From JBJFCE01 sp051888775 (GTDB lineage: Bacteria > Bacillota > Clostridia > Lachnospirales > Lachnospiraceae), in contig JBJFCE010000050.1 in the NCBI GenBank assembly GCA_051888775.1, positions 75,980-139,979 on the forward strand: DNA of 64,000 nucleotides, read 5' to 3'. Within the stretch, counting starts at the first letter, position 1. Every line of letters begins with the position of its first letter. The position numbers were made by a program, and so were the translations under genes. The notes beneath the pieces are model-generated. The model did no database searches and had not been told where the DNA came from. It saw nothing but the letters and a program-made list of their open reading frames with translations. This document shows, in pieces, positions 34,344 to 43,224 of the stretch.

Positions 34344-36929
34344 TTATAAGTACCATTGCCTGATTCCGACAAGATAGCTGCAACAGAACAGGATCAGCGT
34401 AGCTGCACCAAATAAAAGCTTATAATAGGATTCTTCTTTCCACTTCCAATGAATTCTGCTGTTCATCAGACACATCCCAACCGGAAGAAACAGCGGTGCA
34501 AAATATCGATTCTGCACACCTTCAATACTCTGACTGCCCACCACATTAAAGGACAGATACAGCACGGTCCAAATAACTGCCGTCATTCCTATTACCATCA
34601 GGATCGTGACAATTCTGAATCGTGTGCCGATTCCGCCGCGCTTTTCCTCTCTCGGACTGATCAATGCCGCCATTCCCCAGACAGCAAACCATAGCCAGGT
34701 GAAGATCGTTCCGGGCGTTCCCATATAGCCGTACATGTGGAATGCATTTTCTCCGGAAAACCATTCATAAATTCTGATAAACATCGAAGAAAGCAACAAT
34801 TTTAAATAGGCAAACGGCTGACTCAGAATATATTGGATCTGCGCCAGCATACCGGTTCCTTCCACACGTTTATCTCCGGCATTGGCTACGGTCTCTGCCG
34901 CCGATGCACCCGAATAAGACGGAGATACTACCTCATACAGCATTGCACAGCACAAAATCACCAACAGCACCTTAAAAATGACCGCTCGCTTTTTGGACGG
35001 AAACTTTCGGTATCCCAAAAACAGCAACAGCAATGCCATAATGATATAGATCTGTTTAGAATAGCTTCCCACGATAAAGCAGGACAGCATTGCAAGCATG
35101 TGCCCCGGCGTGATTTTTCGTTCCGGCTCCAGTAATTCGTTCATGACTAATACCATGGCAAGCAGCAAGAAGCAATTCACAAATGCATCATAAGAAAACT
35201 GGGATGCCAGAAATATACTATTTGGCATCAATGCAATCACCGCTACCAGCGCTTTCCCTTTTTGGGCTACCCGTATGGCAATTGCACAAACCACGGTATA
35301 GAGTAACAGATTACCGAATTTGCTTAAAGAAAGCATTCCCGCAAAAGGCAGCCGCAGCGACCGCCCGATCGCCATAAATACTGCCATAGGAAGGTACGCT
35401 CTCTGATTATAGCTGATCATCTTTGAAGTATAAAAGATTCCTGCCGTCTCATAATCATGGATGCTTTCCAGATAAGCTGCAACATCCTTTCGTTCCCATA
35501 GATTATCGAATACAGGCACCGTCAAGGTCTTGCAGGCCAGTACAGCATCCGTATCATATACCTTGCTGATATAGGACAGATTCCACACCTGAGCAATATG
35601 TGTCTGTTCATCATAGGAAATTTGATTTGTTCCCGTGATCAGGATCAGCATACCACCGGTCAGAAGGCAGATAACCGCAAATACTATTTCCAATCTCCTT
35701 GTAAAGCTACAATGCCCTATCACGAAATAAGCACACAAACCGAATGCACTCAGCCAGAACAGAAAACGAATTCCGTTCCACTCAACAAAATCCGATGCTG
35801 TCGCACTCCATTCTCCGCATTCCTGCGTAAGACACCGAATGACGATATTGCTGCCGCTCTCTCTTATATTGCATACACACCTGTCCAGCCTTGCATCCAC
35901 AGTTTCGTTTTGACTCGTCACCAGAATCCCGTTTTGGTCATAGATCTCCACGCAAAATTCCGTGTCCTCTTCAAAGGTGCCCTCCAGTGTCAGCGTCTTG
36001 ATATACCCTGTTTCTCCAAAGGAAAGCTCTGCCGTATCTTCCGCTGTCTGTACAGTCTCTGAATAGGCTCCCTCTCTCAGGACTCTGCCATTACAGATTA
36101 GCAATTCCGTCAATACACTCAAAAAAAGCACTGTCACGATCGCGACTGCAACACGAACCGCCTTTGAATGCCAACGTGATTCTTTTGTTACGGTCTCTCC
36201 CGTATCTTCCAGTCTTCTATTTTCTTCCTGCTTCCTATTTTCTTCAAGCTTTCTATTTTCTTCCAGTTTCTTCCTTCCTGTCATAAAAAGTGCCGTCGCA
36301 CTCAGTAACAGGAACATCATCTTTGCATCAAAGACAAGCGGATAGGTTTTCTTCACCGAGGCATAGTACATCAGCAGATCCCCGTTCACCGTCTCACCGT
36401 TGACCAGAGTCTTACTGTTATCTGCCATTTTACTTCCCATGATGATCTGCGGTAATTGTGCTTCCGTTCCCGTAGGAAGATATCTCACGGTAAATACCAG
36501 TGCTCCGCTCAGTTCCCCGCTGTTTGGAATCTCAGCATACACATACGCTTCTCTCAGCCGGTCATCCAGCTTCACCTGCGCCCCTCCGATATAGGACTCC
36601 TCCCCCGGAAAACCTTCCTCATGCCATGCTTCTATCAGGATGCTTCCCTCAGGATAGCACTCACTTCCCCAGTCCAAACACGGCTGTATCCCGCATATCG
36701 TCTTTCCATGGACATCCAGATAGTAGGTAATAACCGTATCTTCGGTCAGCTCTATACCTGTTTTTTCTTCCTCTTTCTCCAGAACAACATGCTGCTTTGT
36801 AATATCATAGGCAAGCTTTGGGTAACAGTAGCTTAAAATGATCAGCAGACCGAAACAGGCAGCCATTGCCCATACGATCATATACCCCCATTTATGAAAA
36901 AATTCGTTCCATTTCTCCCGCTTTCTCAT
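34344..36929 (-). CDS. DUF2142 family large membrane protein
   Basis: This protein of 861 residues has an N-terminal membrane helix (about residues 15-35), a long extracytoplasmic beta-rich region to about residue 210, more helices near 230 and 280, a second outside domain, then about ten helices in the C-terminal half. ITGTNQISYDEQTHIAQVWNLSYIS is the DUF2142 signature, with an acidic pair like that of membrane glycosyltransferases. Function unknown; glycan modification outside the cell is a guess. Residues near 250 hold a repeated KLEENRK unit from a short tandem duplication at 36211-36270. ATG at 36929 behind GAGGG is chosen because the longer frame crosses the leuA terminator. Confidence 0.85.
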   Translation of the reverse strand: MRKREKWNEFFHKWGYMIVWAMAACFGLLIILSYCYPKLAYDITKQHVVLEKEEEKTGIELTEDTVITYYLDVHGKTICGIQPCLDWGSECYPEGSILIEAWHEEGFPGEESYIGGAQVKLDDRLREAYVYAEIPNSGELSGALVFTVRYLPTGTEAQLPQIIMGSKMADNSKTLVNGETVNGDLLMYYASVKKTYPLVFDAKMMFLLLSATALFMTGRKKLEENRKLEENRKQEENRRLEDTGETVTKESRWHSKAVRVAVAIVTVLFLSVLTELLICNGRVLREGAYSETVQTAEDTAELSFGETGYIKTLTLEGTFEEDTEFCVEIYDQNGILVTSQNETVDARLDRCVCNIRESGSNIVIRCLTQECGEWSATASDFVEWNGIRFLFWLSAFGLCAYFVIGHCSFTRRLEIVFAVICLLTGGMLILITGTNQISYDEQTHIAQVWNLSYISKVYDTDAVLACKTLTVPVFDNLWERKDVAAYLESIHDYETAGIFYTSKMISYNQRAYLPMAVFMAIGRSLRLPFAGMLSLSKFGNLLLYTVVCAIAIRVAQKGKALVAVIALMPNSIFLASQFSYDAFVNCFLLLAMVLVMNELLEPERKITPGHMLAMLSCFIVGSYSKQIYIIMALLLLFLGYRKFPSKKRAVIFKVLLVILCCAMLYEVVSPSYSGASAAETVANAGDKRVEGTGMLAQIQYILSQPFAYLKLLLSSMFIRIYEWFSGENAFHMYGYMGTPGTIFTWLWFAVWGMAALISPREEKRGGIGTRFRIVTILMVIGMTAVIWTVLYLSFNVVGSQSIEGVQNRYFAPLFLPVGMCLMNSRIHWKWKEESYYKLLFGAATLILFCCSYLVGIRQWYL

Positions 36930-36966
36930 GTGTCCCTCTATTCTCATCAGAAATATATTGCAAAAC

Positions 36967-37000
36967 GAGCGCCGGAAAGTATTCCCGCTTTCCGGCACTC
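36967..37000 (-). terminator. Probable terminator after leuA
   Basis: Minus strand: GAGTGCCGGAAAG / CTTTCCGGCGCTC with an 8-nt loop, followed by GTTTTG. The T-run is weak. The stem begins 9 bp after the leuA stop codon. Confidence 0.7.
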
Positions 37001-37009
37001 ATAGATGCA

Positions 37010-38689
37010 CTATTTTGTTCCAAGTCCTAAGCGATTGATTGCAGAGAAAATAGCACGTACGGATGCACGTGTAATATTGGAGCTGACACCGACACCGTAG
37101 GTGACTCTGCCGTCTTCGGAATTTAACAGATGAATATATGCGGCAGCCTGCGAATTGGATCCGCTCTGCAAAGCATGCTCCTCATAATCCAGAATCTTGA
37201 CCGAGATTCCGAGATTCTCCTGCAAACCTCTCTGAACCGCATCCAACGGTCCGTTTCCGACAGCCGTATAGGATTTTTCCTGACCATGATCCGTATAAAC
37301 AACAGTAACCTTTGTATCAAACTGAGAATCGGTCTCTCCGCTTAAGTCATCTACTTTCAGCTTGCGGAAATGAATCGGCTCCTTCTGATCGAGGTATTCT
37401 TTGCGGAAGCAATCCATGATCAGATCAGGTGAAACCTCACCCTGCTTTTCGGAAATCGCCTGAATCACATTCGCGAACTCACGCTGCATACTCTTTGGCA
37501 GCTTAAAGCCAAAGTAAGTATCCATGACAAACGCAACGCCGCCCTTACCGGACTGGGAATTGATACGTACGATCGGCTCATACTCTCTTCCGATATCCGC
37601 AGGATCGATCGGCAGATAAGGCACCTGCCAATGCTCGCTGTTACGCTCACGCATTGCCTTGACACCTTTGTTGATCGCATCCTGATGAGATCCCGAAAAT
37701 GCGGTAAATACCAGCTTTCCGGCATACGGATGTCTCGGGTGGATCGGAATCTTGCAGCATCTTTCATAAATTTCAATAATCTCATTGATATGCTCAATAT
37801 TTAACTCCGGATTGATTCCCTGAGAAAACATGTTATATGCTACGGTCAGAACATCCACATTACCGGTTCTTTCCCCGTTTCCGAACAGTGTTCCTTCCAC
37901 ACGGTCTGCTCCTGCCAAAAGTGCCAGCTCGGTTGCGGCAACGCCTGTTCCTCTGTCGTTATGAGGATGCACACTTAAAATAATACTCTCGCGGTTCTTA
38001 AAATGCTTATTCATCCACTCGATCTGATCCGCATATACATTCGGTGTATTCATTTCTACCGTAGACGGCAGATTGATGATCATCGGGTTCTCTTTAGTCG
38101 GTCCCCAGGTATCCTGTACTGCCGTACAAATTTCTAATGCAAAATCAAGTTCTGTTCCGGTAAAGCTCTCCGGAGAATACTCCAGAATAATCTTACCCGG
38201 AAAATCTTTCGCATACTCTTTTACCCACTTTGTTCCCTGTACCGCAATCTCAATGATCTGCTCGCGGTTCATTCCGAACACGACATCTCTCTGTAATGTA
38301 GAGGTCGAATTATAAATATGTACAACTGCCTGCTTGCATCCCTGAATCGACTCAAAGGTACGGGCAATCTGCTCCTCACGGCACTGAGTTAATACCTGTA
38401 CTCTGACATCATCCGGAATCATTCTGCGCTCTACAAGCTGGCGCAGGAAATCATATTCAATCTGGCTCGCTGCCGGAAATCCGATCTCAATCTCCTTAAA
38501 GCCGAGTTTGATTAGGTACTGAAACATCTCTATCTTCTCATCTACGACCATAGGATCGATCAACGCCTGATTGCCGTCACGTAGATCGACGCTACACCAG
38601 ATGGGTGCTTTTTCGATTTCTTTTCCGGGCCATTCACGCTCCGGATAGTTTACTACGGGGTTCCTTGTGTAACGCTTGTAGTTCAACAT
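37010..38689 (-). CDS. leuA: 2-isopropylmalate synthase
   Basis: This 559-residue enzyme joins acetyl-CoA to 2-ketoisovalerate, the first committed step of leucine synthesis. The HMGL-like barrel has SVDLRDGNQALIDPM near residue 34 (metal site), EIGFPAAS, and HPHNDRGTGVAATELALLAGADRVEGTLFGNGERTGN near 255. The C-terminal 150 residues form the LeuA regulatory domain for leucine feedback (DSQFDTKVTVVYTDHG). The length fits the long LeuA type. AAGGAG precedes the ATG at 38689. No T-box or leader peptide is seen; element R4 occupies the upstream gap. Confidence 0.96.
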   Translation of the reverse strand: MLNYKRYTRNPVVNYPEREWPGKEIEKAPIWCSVDLRDGNQALIDPMVVDEKIEMFQYLIKLGFKEIEIGFPAASQIEYDFLRQLVERRMIPDDVRVQVLTQCREEQIARTFESIQGCKQAVVHIYNSTSTLQRDVVFGMNREQIIEIAVQGTKWVKEYAKDFPGKIILEYSPESFTGTELDFALEICTAVQDTWGPTKENPMIINLPSTVEMNTPNVYADQIEWMNKHFKNRESIILSVHPHNDRGTGVAATELALLAGADRVEGTLFGNGERTGNVDVLTVAYNMFSQGINPELNIEHINEIIEIYERCCKIPIHPRHPYAGKLVFTAFSGSHQDAINKGVKAMRERNSEHWQVPYLPIDPADIGREYEPIVRINSQSGKGGVAFVMDTYFGFKLPKSMQREFANVIQAISEKQGEVSPDLIMDCFRKEYLDQKEPIHFRKLKVDDLSGETDSQFDTKVTVVYTDHGQEKSYTAVGNGPLDAVQRGLQENLGISVKILDYEEHALQSGSNSQAAAYIHLLNSEDGRVTYGVGVSSNITRASVRAIFSAINRLGLGTK

Positions 38690-38718
38690 ATTCCTGTCTC
38701 CTTTTCAGATTTATTTTC

Positions 38719-38925
38719 CCAGGCGTTTATCAAACTCTGTCAGACGGATGCAACAGCTGCCCATATACCTGTCAGTGGCGGGCACGCTTTCGCTACACCT
38801 CGTCCGTAACGGTACGTAAGGTGCCAAAATACGGCACCTAAGTGCCGACGGACTCCCAGTACCCGCCAATGACAGGTATATGGGCAGCTGCGGTATCCGT
38901 CTGACAGAGTTTGATAAACGCCTGG
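38719..38925. repeat. Core-plus-arms hairpin element R4 (subfamily A)
   Basis: This 207-bp element has perfect outer arms of 31 bp (38719-38749 and 38895-38925) and inner arms of 29 bp with one mismatch. The core matches R2 and R3, with one GGYAC change. It lies between the ptsH terminator and the leuA ribosome site, 30 bp before the leuA ATG, so any leuA promoter is inside or beyond it. Confidence 0.94.
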
Positions 38926-38980
38926 TTATTGTTTTCACCAAGAACAATGTCTTGATGTGAAAGCCACGCTTCACGCAAAA

Positions 38981-39006
38981 TCAGCCCGAATATTCATTCG
39001 GGCTGA
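38981..39006 (-). terminator. Rho-independent terminator after ptsH
   Basis: Perfect 11-bp stem TCAGCCCGAAT / ATTCGGGCTGA with a 4-nt loop, followed by TTTTG on the minus strand, 15 bp after the ptsH stop. Confidence 0.85.
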
Positions 39007-39021
39007 CGGTTTCAAAAGTCT

Positions 39022-39285
39022 TTATTCTCCGAGACCACTTTCAATTGCACTGACCAGAGCTTGTAATGCTTCATTCTCATCCTCGCCCTCGCAGGTAAAC
39101 TCGATCTCATCACCACATTTGACACAGGCACCAAGAACGCTTAATACGCTCTTTGCATTTGCTGTGTTCTCCCGAAATGTAAAGGTTATCAAAGATTTAA
39201 ACTGCATAGCCTCCTTACATAGGATGCCTGCCGGTCTTAGATGTAGTCCTGTTGGATTTTTGATAGTTACCTTCTGACTTACCAT
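39022..39285 (-). CDS. ptsH: Phosphocarrier protein HPr
   Basis: This 87-residue HPr passes phosphate from enzyme I to sugar permeases of the PTS. The active-site histidine is H15 in NPTGLHLRPAG, and the regulatory serine is S46 in NAKSVLSVLGA, the site used by HPr kinase in Firmicutes for carbon catabolite control. GGAGG precedes the ATG. It stands alone with its own promoter and terminator rather than with ptsI, common in Clostridia. It could be a Crh-like paralogue, but H15 is present. Confidence 0.93.
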   Translation of the reverse strand: MVSQKVTIKNPTGLHLRPAGILCKEAMQFKSLITFTFRENTANAKSVLSVLGACVKCGDEIEFTCEGEDENEALQALVSAIESGLGE

Positions 39286-39371
39286 AACTATACCTCCGTT
39301 TTCTGGTTACCATAATAAAAATATCTTCTCTTATGTAATCGGTTGAACCCCCAATTCATCCCGATATATTC

Positions 39372-39400
39372 AGTATACCATTATAGGCTGACATTCTCAA
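39372..39400 (-). promoter_or_regulatory. Sigma-A promoter for ptsH
   Basis: Minus strand: TTGAGA, 17-bp spacer, TATACT; predicted start near 39365, leaving an 80-nt leader. The gap 39286-39646 also holds R5. Confidence 0.82.
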
Positions 39401-39446
39401 GCACTTTACCAACTTTTCATTTTTACGTTGGAAGCATGCCGCTTAA

Positions 39447-39594
39447 GAAGGAGCCGGAAGGGTATGATTGTGTATCCGGCGGCCCTTTGAAAACGCCGGT
39501 ACTTAGCGAGGTATTGTCGAGCTTAGTACCGCTGCGTTTGAAACGGAGCGAGAGCGTGCCAACGGATACACAATCATACCCTTTGGGCTCCTTC
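39447..39594. repeat. Core-plus-arms hairpin element R5 (subfamily B)
   Basis: This 148-bp element has arms GAAGGAGCC...GTATCCG and CGGATAC...GGCTCCTTC that pair with few mismatches. The core has AAAACGC / GCGTTT, GGTAC / GTACC and the mini-loop GCGAGAGC on the plus strand. It is close to R1 over arms and core, which suggests recent copying. It lies 52 bp after the glmM stop. Confidence 0.92.
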
Positions 39595-39646
39595 TAAAAC
39601 CACATGCTCACCACGATCATACTGATATACCTGCCTACATTACTGC

Positions 39647-40996
39647 TTATAAAACAACATTCTGGATTAAGTCTGCCAGTTTTTGTGCTTCCTCCTGAAT
39701 CATCTTCTGATCTTTTCCTTCGATCATGACACGCACCATCGGCTCCGTACCGGACGGACGGATCAGTACTCTTCCTTCTCCTGCAAATTTCTCGGTCAGA
39801 GACTCAATTGCCGATGCAACCTCAGGATATTCCATGTAGCTTTCTTTTTTATGATTGGGTACCTTTGCATTCACAAGTGCCTGCGGAAGCACTTCCATAA
39901 TGGATGCCAGCTCTGATAAAGGCTTTTTCGTCTCTACAAGTACCTGTAACAGATGCAACGCACTGAGCAGACCGTCACCGGTTGTATTTTCATCCAGAAA
40001 GATAATATGTCCGGATTGCTCCCCACCAAGATTTGCGCCGATTTCCTTCATGCGTTCAAGCACATAACGGTCCCCGACCTTTGTCTGCTCGATATGGATA
40101 CCCTTTTCCTGTCCCATCAGGAAAAAGCCGAGATTACTCATGACGGTTGCCACAATCGTATTATCATGCAGCGTACCGTTTTGCATCATATGATTTCCGA
40201 CAATCGCCATAATCTGATCGCCGTCTACCATTTTACCGTTCTCATCCACTGCAATCAAACGATCCGCGTCTCCGTCAAACGCCAGACCGAGTGCCGCTTT
40301 TTCATATACCACACGTGCCATCAGCTCCTGCAAATGAGTGGAACCGCAGTTTGCATTGATATTGGTTCCATCCGGACTGTTATGAATTGCAACAACATCC
40401 GCGCCGAGCTCCTTCAGCGCTTCGATCGAGGTGTAATAGGACGCACCCTCCGCACAGTCCACAACGATCTTCATGCCGTCCAGCTCTACAGGGACTGCCT
40501 GTATTGCATGATTGATATATTCTTCCCTTGCATCCGTACGGTATTTAACCTTGCCGACACCGGACCCGATCGGGAAACGGATATCCTTCATATCACTGCG
40601 GATCAGCGCTTCGATCTCATCTTCCAGAGAATCCGGCAGTTTATAGCCGTTCCCGTCAAAGAATTTGATACCGTTAAATTCTACCGGATTATGAGAAGCG
40701 GAAATAACAACCCCCGCATCCACTTTATATTTTCTCGTCAGATATGCAATTGCAGGGGTCGGGATCACTCCGACATAAACCGCATTTGCACCAACGGAGC
40801 ATACGCCTGCCATCAGAGCATTTGCCAGCATATCTCCTGAAATTCTCGTATCACAGCCAACCATGATCGTCGGTTTATGTGCATGCTCCTTTGTAAGTAC
40901 ATAGGCGCCTGCCTGACCAAGCTGCATGGCAAGCAGCGGTGTAAGCTCATCATTTGCGACACCCCTTACGCCATCCGTACCAAATAATCTAGCCAT
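39647..40996 (-). CDS. glmM: Phosphoglucosamine mutase
   Basis: This 449-residue enzyme interconverts glucosamine-6-phosphate and glucosamine-1-phosphate for UDP-GlcNAc and cell-wall synthesis. It has RLFGTDGVRG at the start, the phosphoserine loop VISASHNP (S101), the metal loop FDGDADR and the C-terminal RPSGTEPMVRV. ATG at 40996 behind AGAGG is preferred to 41053. It follows cdaR and cdaA; in Firmicutes GlmM binds and inhibits CdaA, so the order has regulatory meaning. Confidence 0.97.
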   Translation of the reverse strand: MARLFGTDGVRGVANDELTPLLAMQLGQAGAYVLTKEHAHKPTIMVGCDTRISGDMLANALMAGVCSVGANAVYVGVIPTPAIAYLTRKYKVDAGVVISASHNPVEFNGIKFFDGNGYKLPDSLEDEIEALIRSDMKDIRFPIGSGVGKVKYRTDAREEYINHAIQAVPVELDGMKIVVDCAEGASYYTSIEALKELGADVVAIHNSPDGTNINANCGSTHLQELMARVVYEKAALGLAFDGDADRLIAVDENGKMVDGDQIMAIVGNHMMQNGTLHDNTIVATVMSNLGFFLMGQEKGIHIEQTKVGDRYVLERMKEIGANLGGEQSGHIIFLDENTTGDGLLSALHLLQVLVETKKPLSELASIMEVLPQALVNAKVPNHKKESYMEYPEVASAIESLTEKFAGEGRVLIRPSGTEPMVRVMIEGKDQKMIQEEAQKLADLIQNVVL

Positions 40997-41033
40997 ACTT
41001 TTTCCTCTTTTTCCTGAAAATATTAACTGCACG

Positions 41034-42335
41034 CTATTCCTGCGAATCCTCATCCGATTCTATAGCGGTAAGTTCCACTGTAACATAGAGCCTCTGTACC
41101 TGCTCGACATCTTCAGGTACCGCAAATTCCGCTTCGATCACATAGATACCGGATGACGGCTCGCTGATTTCCTGTTCCTCAAAATAAGCGGCCACATCCA
41201 CAGTTCCGATCCAAAGGTTTCCATCCAGTGCGTCCAATCTTGAGGTGATTGCCCGCAGACTGATACTGCTCTCAGAATCATATTCGATAATGGATGCTTC
41301 ATAGCCTTCCGGTATATTTTCCAAACGAATGGAAGACTGCGGAATCTTTACTTTTTCTGTTTCGATCTTTTCTATCATTACCTCTACAGAAACACTGCCC
41401 CTAAAGTTTTTATCACCAAGGATCACACCGCTTGGCAGATAATCGGTAATATTTAAGAGCACCGTCATATTCTCCGTCTGTCCCGTCACATTCAACGCTG
41501 TTTCCGGAACCTCGATCACCGTAATCTTATCTAACTGGCTCTGACTTCCTGCGATCAGGATTTCTTCCGGCGTTCCGACAATCTCTCCGGTCAGATCATA
41601 TCCTTCGGCAGGCGTACCCATCGTATGATATACAATCGGCACGGTCTTTGTTGCCAAAATTGAAACATTCACATTCACAGATGTAATATTGGCAGTAATA
41701 CTGTCGTTGATAATCTGTTTTCCGTCCGCATCATATAATCTTAATTCCGCACTCGTACTGATATTTTCTTTCATACCGCTGACATCAACAACGACCTGCG
41801 CTGAGCTGATCTTAGCAATGACGGATTCCGGTCCGGACAAGCGCACCAGATTCTGATCCGAGGATACTGTCCCGATCAGATAACCGTTTGCAGGTGTTCC
41901 TGTTGTAACCGTATCAATAACTAACTGCTTGCGCTTCACATCTTCAATATTTAATCGCAAATATTCTGTATTGGAATCGATGCTCTCAATAGAACTATTA
42001 TATTTATTGGTAGACAATTTAATGCTGACTGTATTGGTAATCGTCACTTCGCTCAGATCTGCAACCGCGCGGATATTCTCCCTGCTAAGAGTATCCAGAA
42101 CAGATCGCTTTGCCGCCACCGTAACCGTGATCACATTGGTGTTGTCAAGGATTTCATACACCTTTCCTTCATCCGTGATCGCATCAGAATTAATGATCTC
42201 CACCTGTACTCCGGTAAAAGTCTGATAATCAACAGGATCGTTAATATTAACAACAATCAGCCATAAAAGAAACGATCCGAATACAGCCAGAAATTTCAGT
42301 CCCAAATTATTTGTAAACCATTTCTTTATATTCAT
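41034..42335 (-). CDS. cdaR: YbbR-domain protein, CdaA regulator
   Basis: This 433-residue protein has one N-terminal membrane helix (FLAVFGSFLLWLIVV) and then repeated extracytoplasmic YbbR domains, about four, each with a pattern like TVDV..Y.VxG or ANGYLIGTVSSD. CdaR controls the diadenylate cyclase through the membrane. Its ATG overlaps the cdaA stop by 4 bp and glmM follows 37 bp later, the conserved cdaA-cdaR-glmM order. The name follows Bacillus and Listeria use and is unrelated to the CdaR sugar-diacid regulator. Confidence 0.9.
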   Translation of the reverse strand: MNIKKWFTNNLGLKFLAVFGSFLLWLIVVNINDPVDYQTFTGVQVEIINSDAITDEGKVYEILDNTNVITVTVAAKRSVLDTLSRENIRAVADLSEVTITNTVSIKLSTNKYNSSIESIDSNTEYLRLNIEDVKRKQLVIDTVTTGTPANGYLIGTVSSDQNLVRLSGPESVIAKISSAQVVVDVSGMKENISTSAELRLYDADGKQIINDSITANITSVNVNVSILATKTVPIVYHTMGTPAEGYDLTGEIVGTPEEILIAGSQSQLDKITVIEVPETALNVTGQTENMTVLLNITDYLPSGVILGDKNFRGSVSVEVMIEKIETEKVKIPQSSIRLENIPEGYEASIIEYDSESSISLRAITSRLDALDGNLWIGTVDVAAYFEEQEISEPSSGIYVIEAEFAVPEDVEQVQRLYVTVELTAIESDEDSQE

Positions 42336-43201
42336 GTTTTGGACCTTCCTTTCCAGACAAGATGCTTCTTTTCCTCCTGATTCGGCTTATTCTGCACAAT
42401 TGCAATCTTTTCCTTCACTGCATCTGCATCCAGATTTCGGAATAATTCTCCTTTATAAGCAACACTGACATGACCGGTTTCCTCCGATACGATCAGAGTC
42501 ATGGAATCGGTTACCTCAGAGATGCCGACTCCTGCACGATGTCTGGTTCCAAGTTCCTTACTCAGCCCACGGTTATCCGATAACGGCAGATAACAGGTTG
42601 CGGAGGTCACTCTTTCTCCGCGGATAATAACCGCTCCGTCATGCAACGGTGTATTATGTTCAAAAATATTGATTAACAGCTGACTGGTCACGATACCGTC
42701 TACCTCGATTCCGGTACGCTCATATTCTGCCAGTGAATTATTCTGCTCCATTACGATCAGGGCCCCGGTACGCACCTTTCCCATTTCAAAGCAGGCTCTG
42801 ACGATCTCATTGACCGTCTTATCAGAATAACGGGCTGTATCCTTCCTTGTTGCTTCAAACGGAAACAGCGCGCTCAGATAATTCTTACTTCCGAGTTGTT
42901 CTAATGCCCGCCTGAGCTCCGGCTGCATAACAATAATGAATGCGATTACCGCAATACTGATAACGTTTTCCGCAATCCACAGTATCGTCGTCATATGGAA
43001 CAAAGCTGCAATTACAATAAAAACGAGTATGACAAGAACTCCTTTCAGCAGTGCCCATGCCTTGGTATTTTTGATCCATACCATGATCTGGTACACGAAG
43101 AAGGAGATGATCAGGATCTCTACGATATCCGTTACCTTGATGTAATTGGGAATGTGTATTGCGGACAGATACTTATCCACAAATGCCGTAACACTTGCCA
43201 T
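42332..43201 (-). CDS. cdaA: Diadenylate cyclase
   Basis: This 289-residue membrane enzyme makes c-di-AMP from two ATP. Three helices fill residues 25-95, followed by the DisA_N (DAC) catalytic domain with DGA at residues 188-190 (PLHDGAVIIRG) and RHRAG at 220-224. c-di-AMP controls potassium and osmolyte transport and wall balance. The ribosome site before the ATG is weak. It is preceded by two unknown membrane genes that may be co-transcribed. Confidence 0.96.
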   Translation of the reverse strand: MASVTAFVDKYLSAIHIPNYIKVTDIVEILIISFFVYQIMVWIKNTKAWALLKGVLVILVFIVIAALFHMTTILWIAENVISIAVIAFIIVMQPELRRALEQLGSKNYLSALFPFEATRKDTARYSDKTVNEIVRACFEMGKVRTGALIVMEQNNSLAEYERTGIEVDGIVTSQLLINIFEHNTPLHDGAVIIRGERVTSATCYLPLSDNRGLSKELGTRHRAGVGISEVTDSMTLIVSEETGHVSVAYKGELFRNLDADAVKEKIAIVQNKPNQEEKKHLVWKGRSKT

Positions 43202-43224
43202 ACTGCACCATCTGAATCTATATA

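Noticed and set aside
36930..36998. Longer N-terminus for the DUF2142 protein
   Set aside because: The extension crosses the leuA terminator; the ATG at 36929 has a ribosome site.
31459..38925. Repeats R2-R4 as a CRISPR array
   Set aside because: Copies are far apart, in both orientations, with internal inverted repeats and no regular spacers or cas genes.
38690..39021. T-box or leucine attenuator before leuA
   Set aside because: No T-box sequence, specifier stem or Leu-rich leader peptide; the gap is filled by R4 and the ptsH terminator.
39953..40840. Plus-strand open frame of 295 aa
   Set aside because: Antisense shadow of glmM with low-complexity, Cys/His-rich translation.
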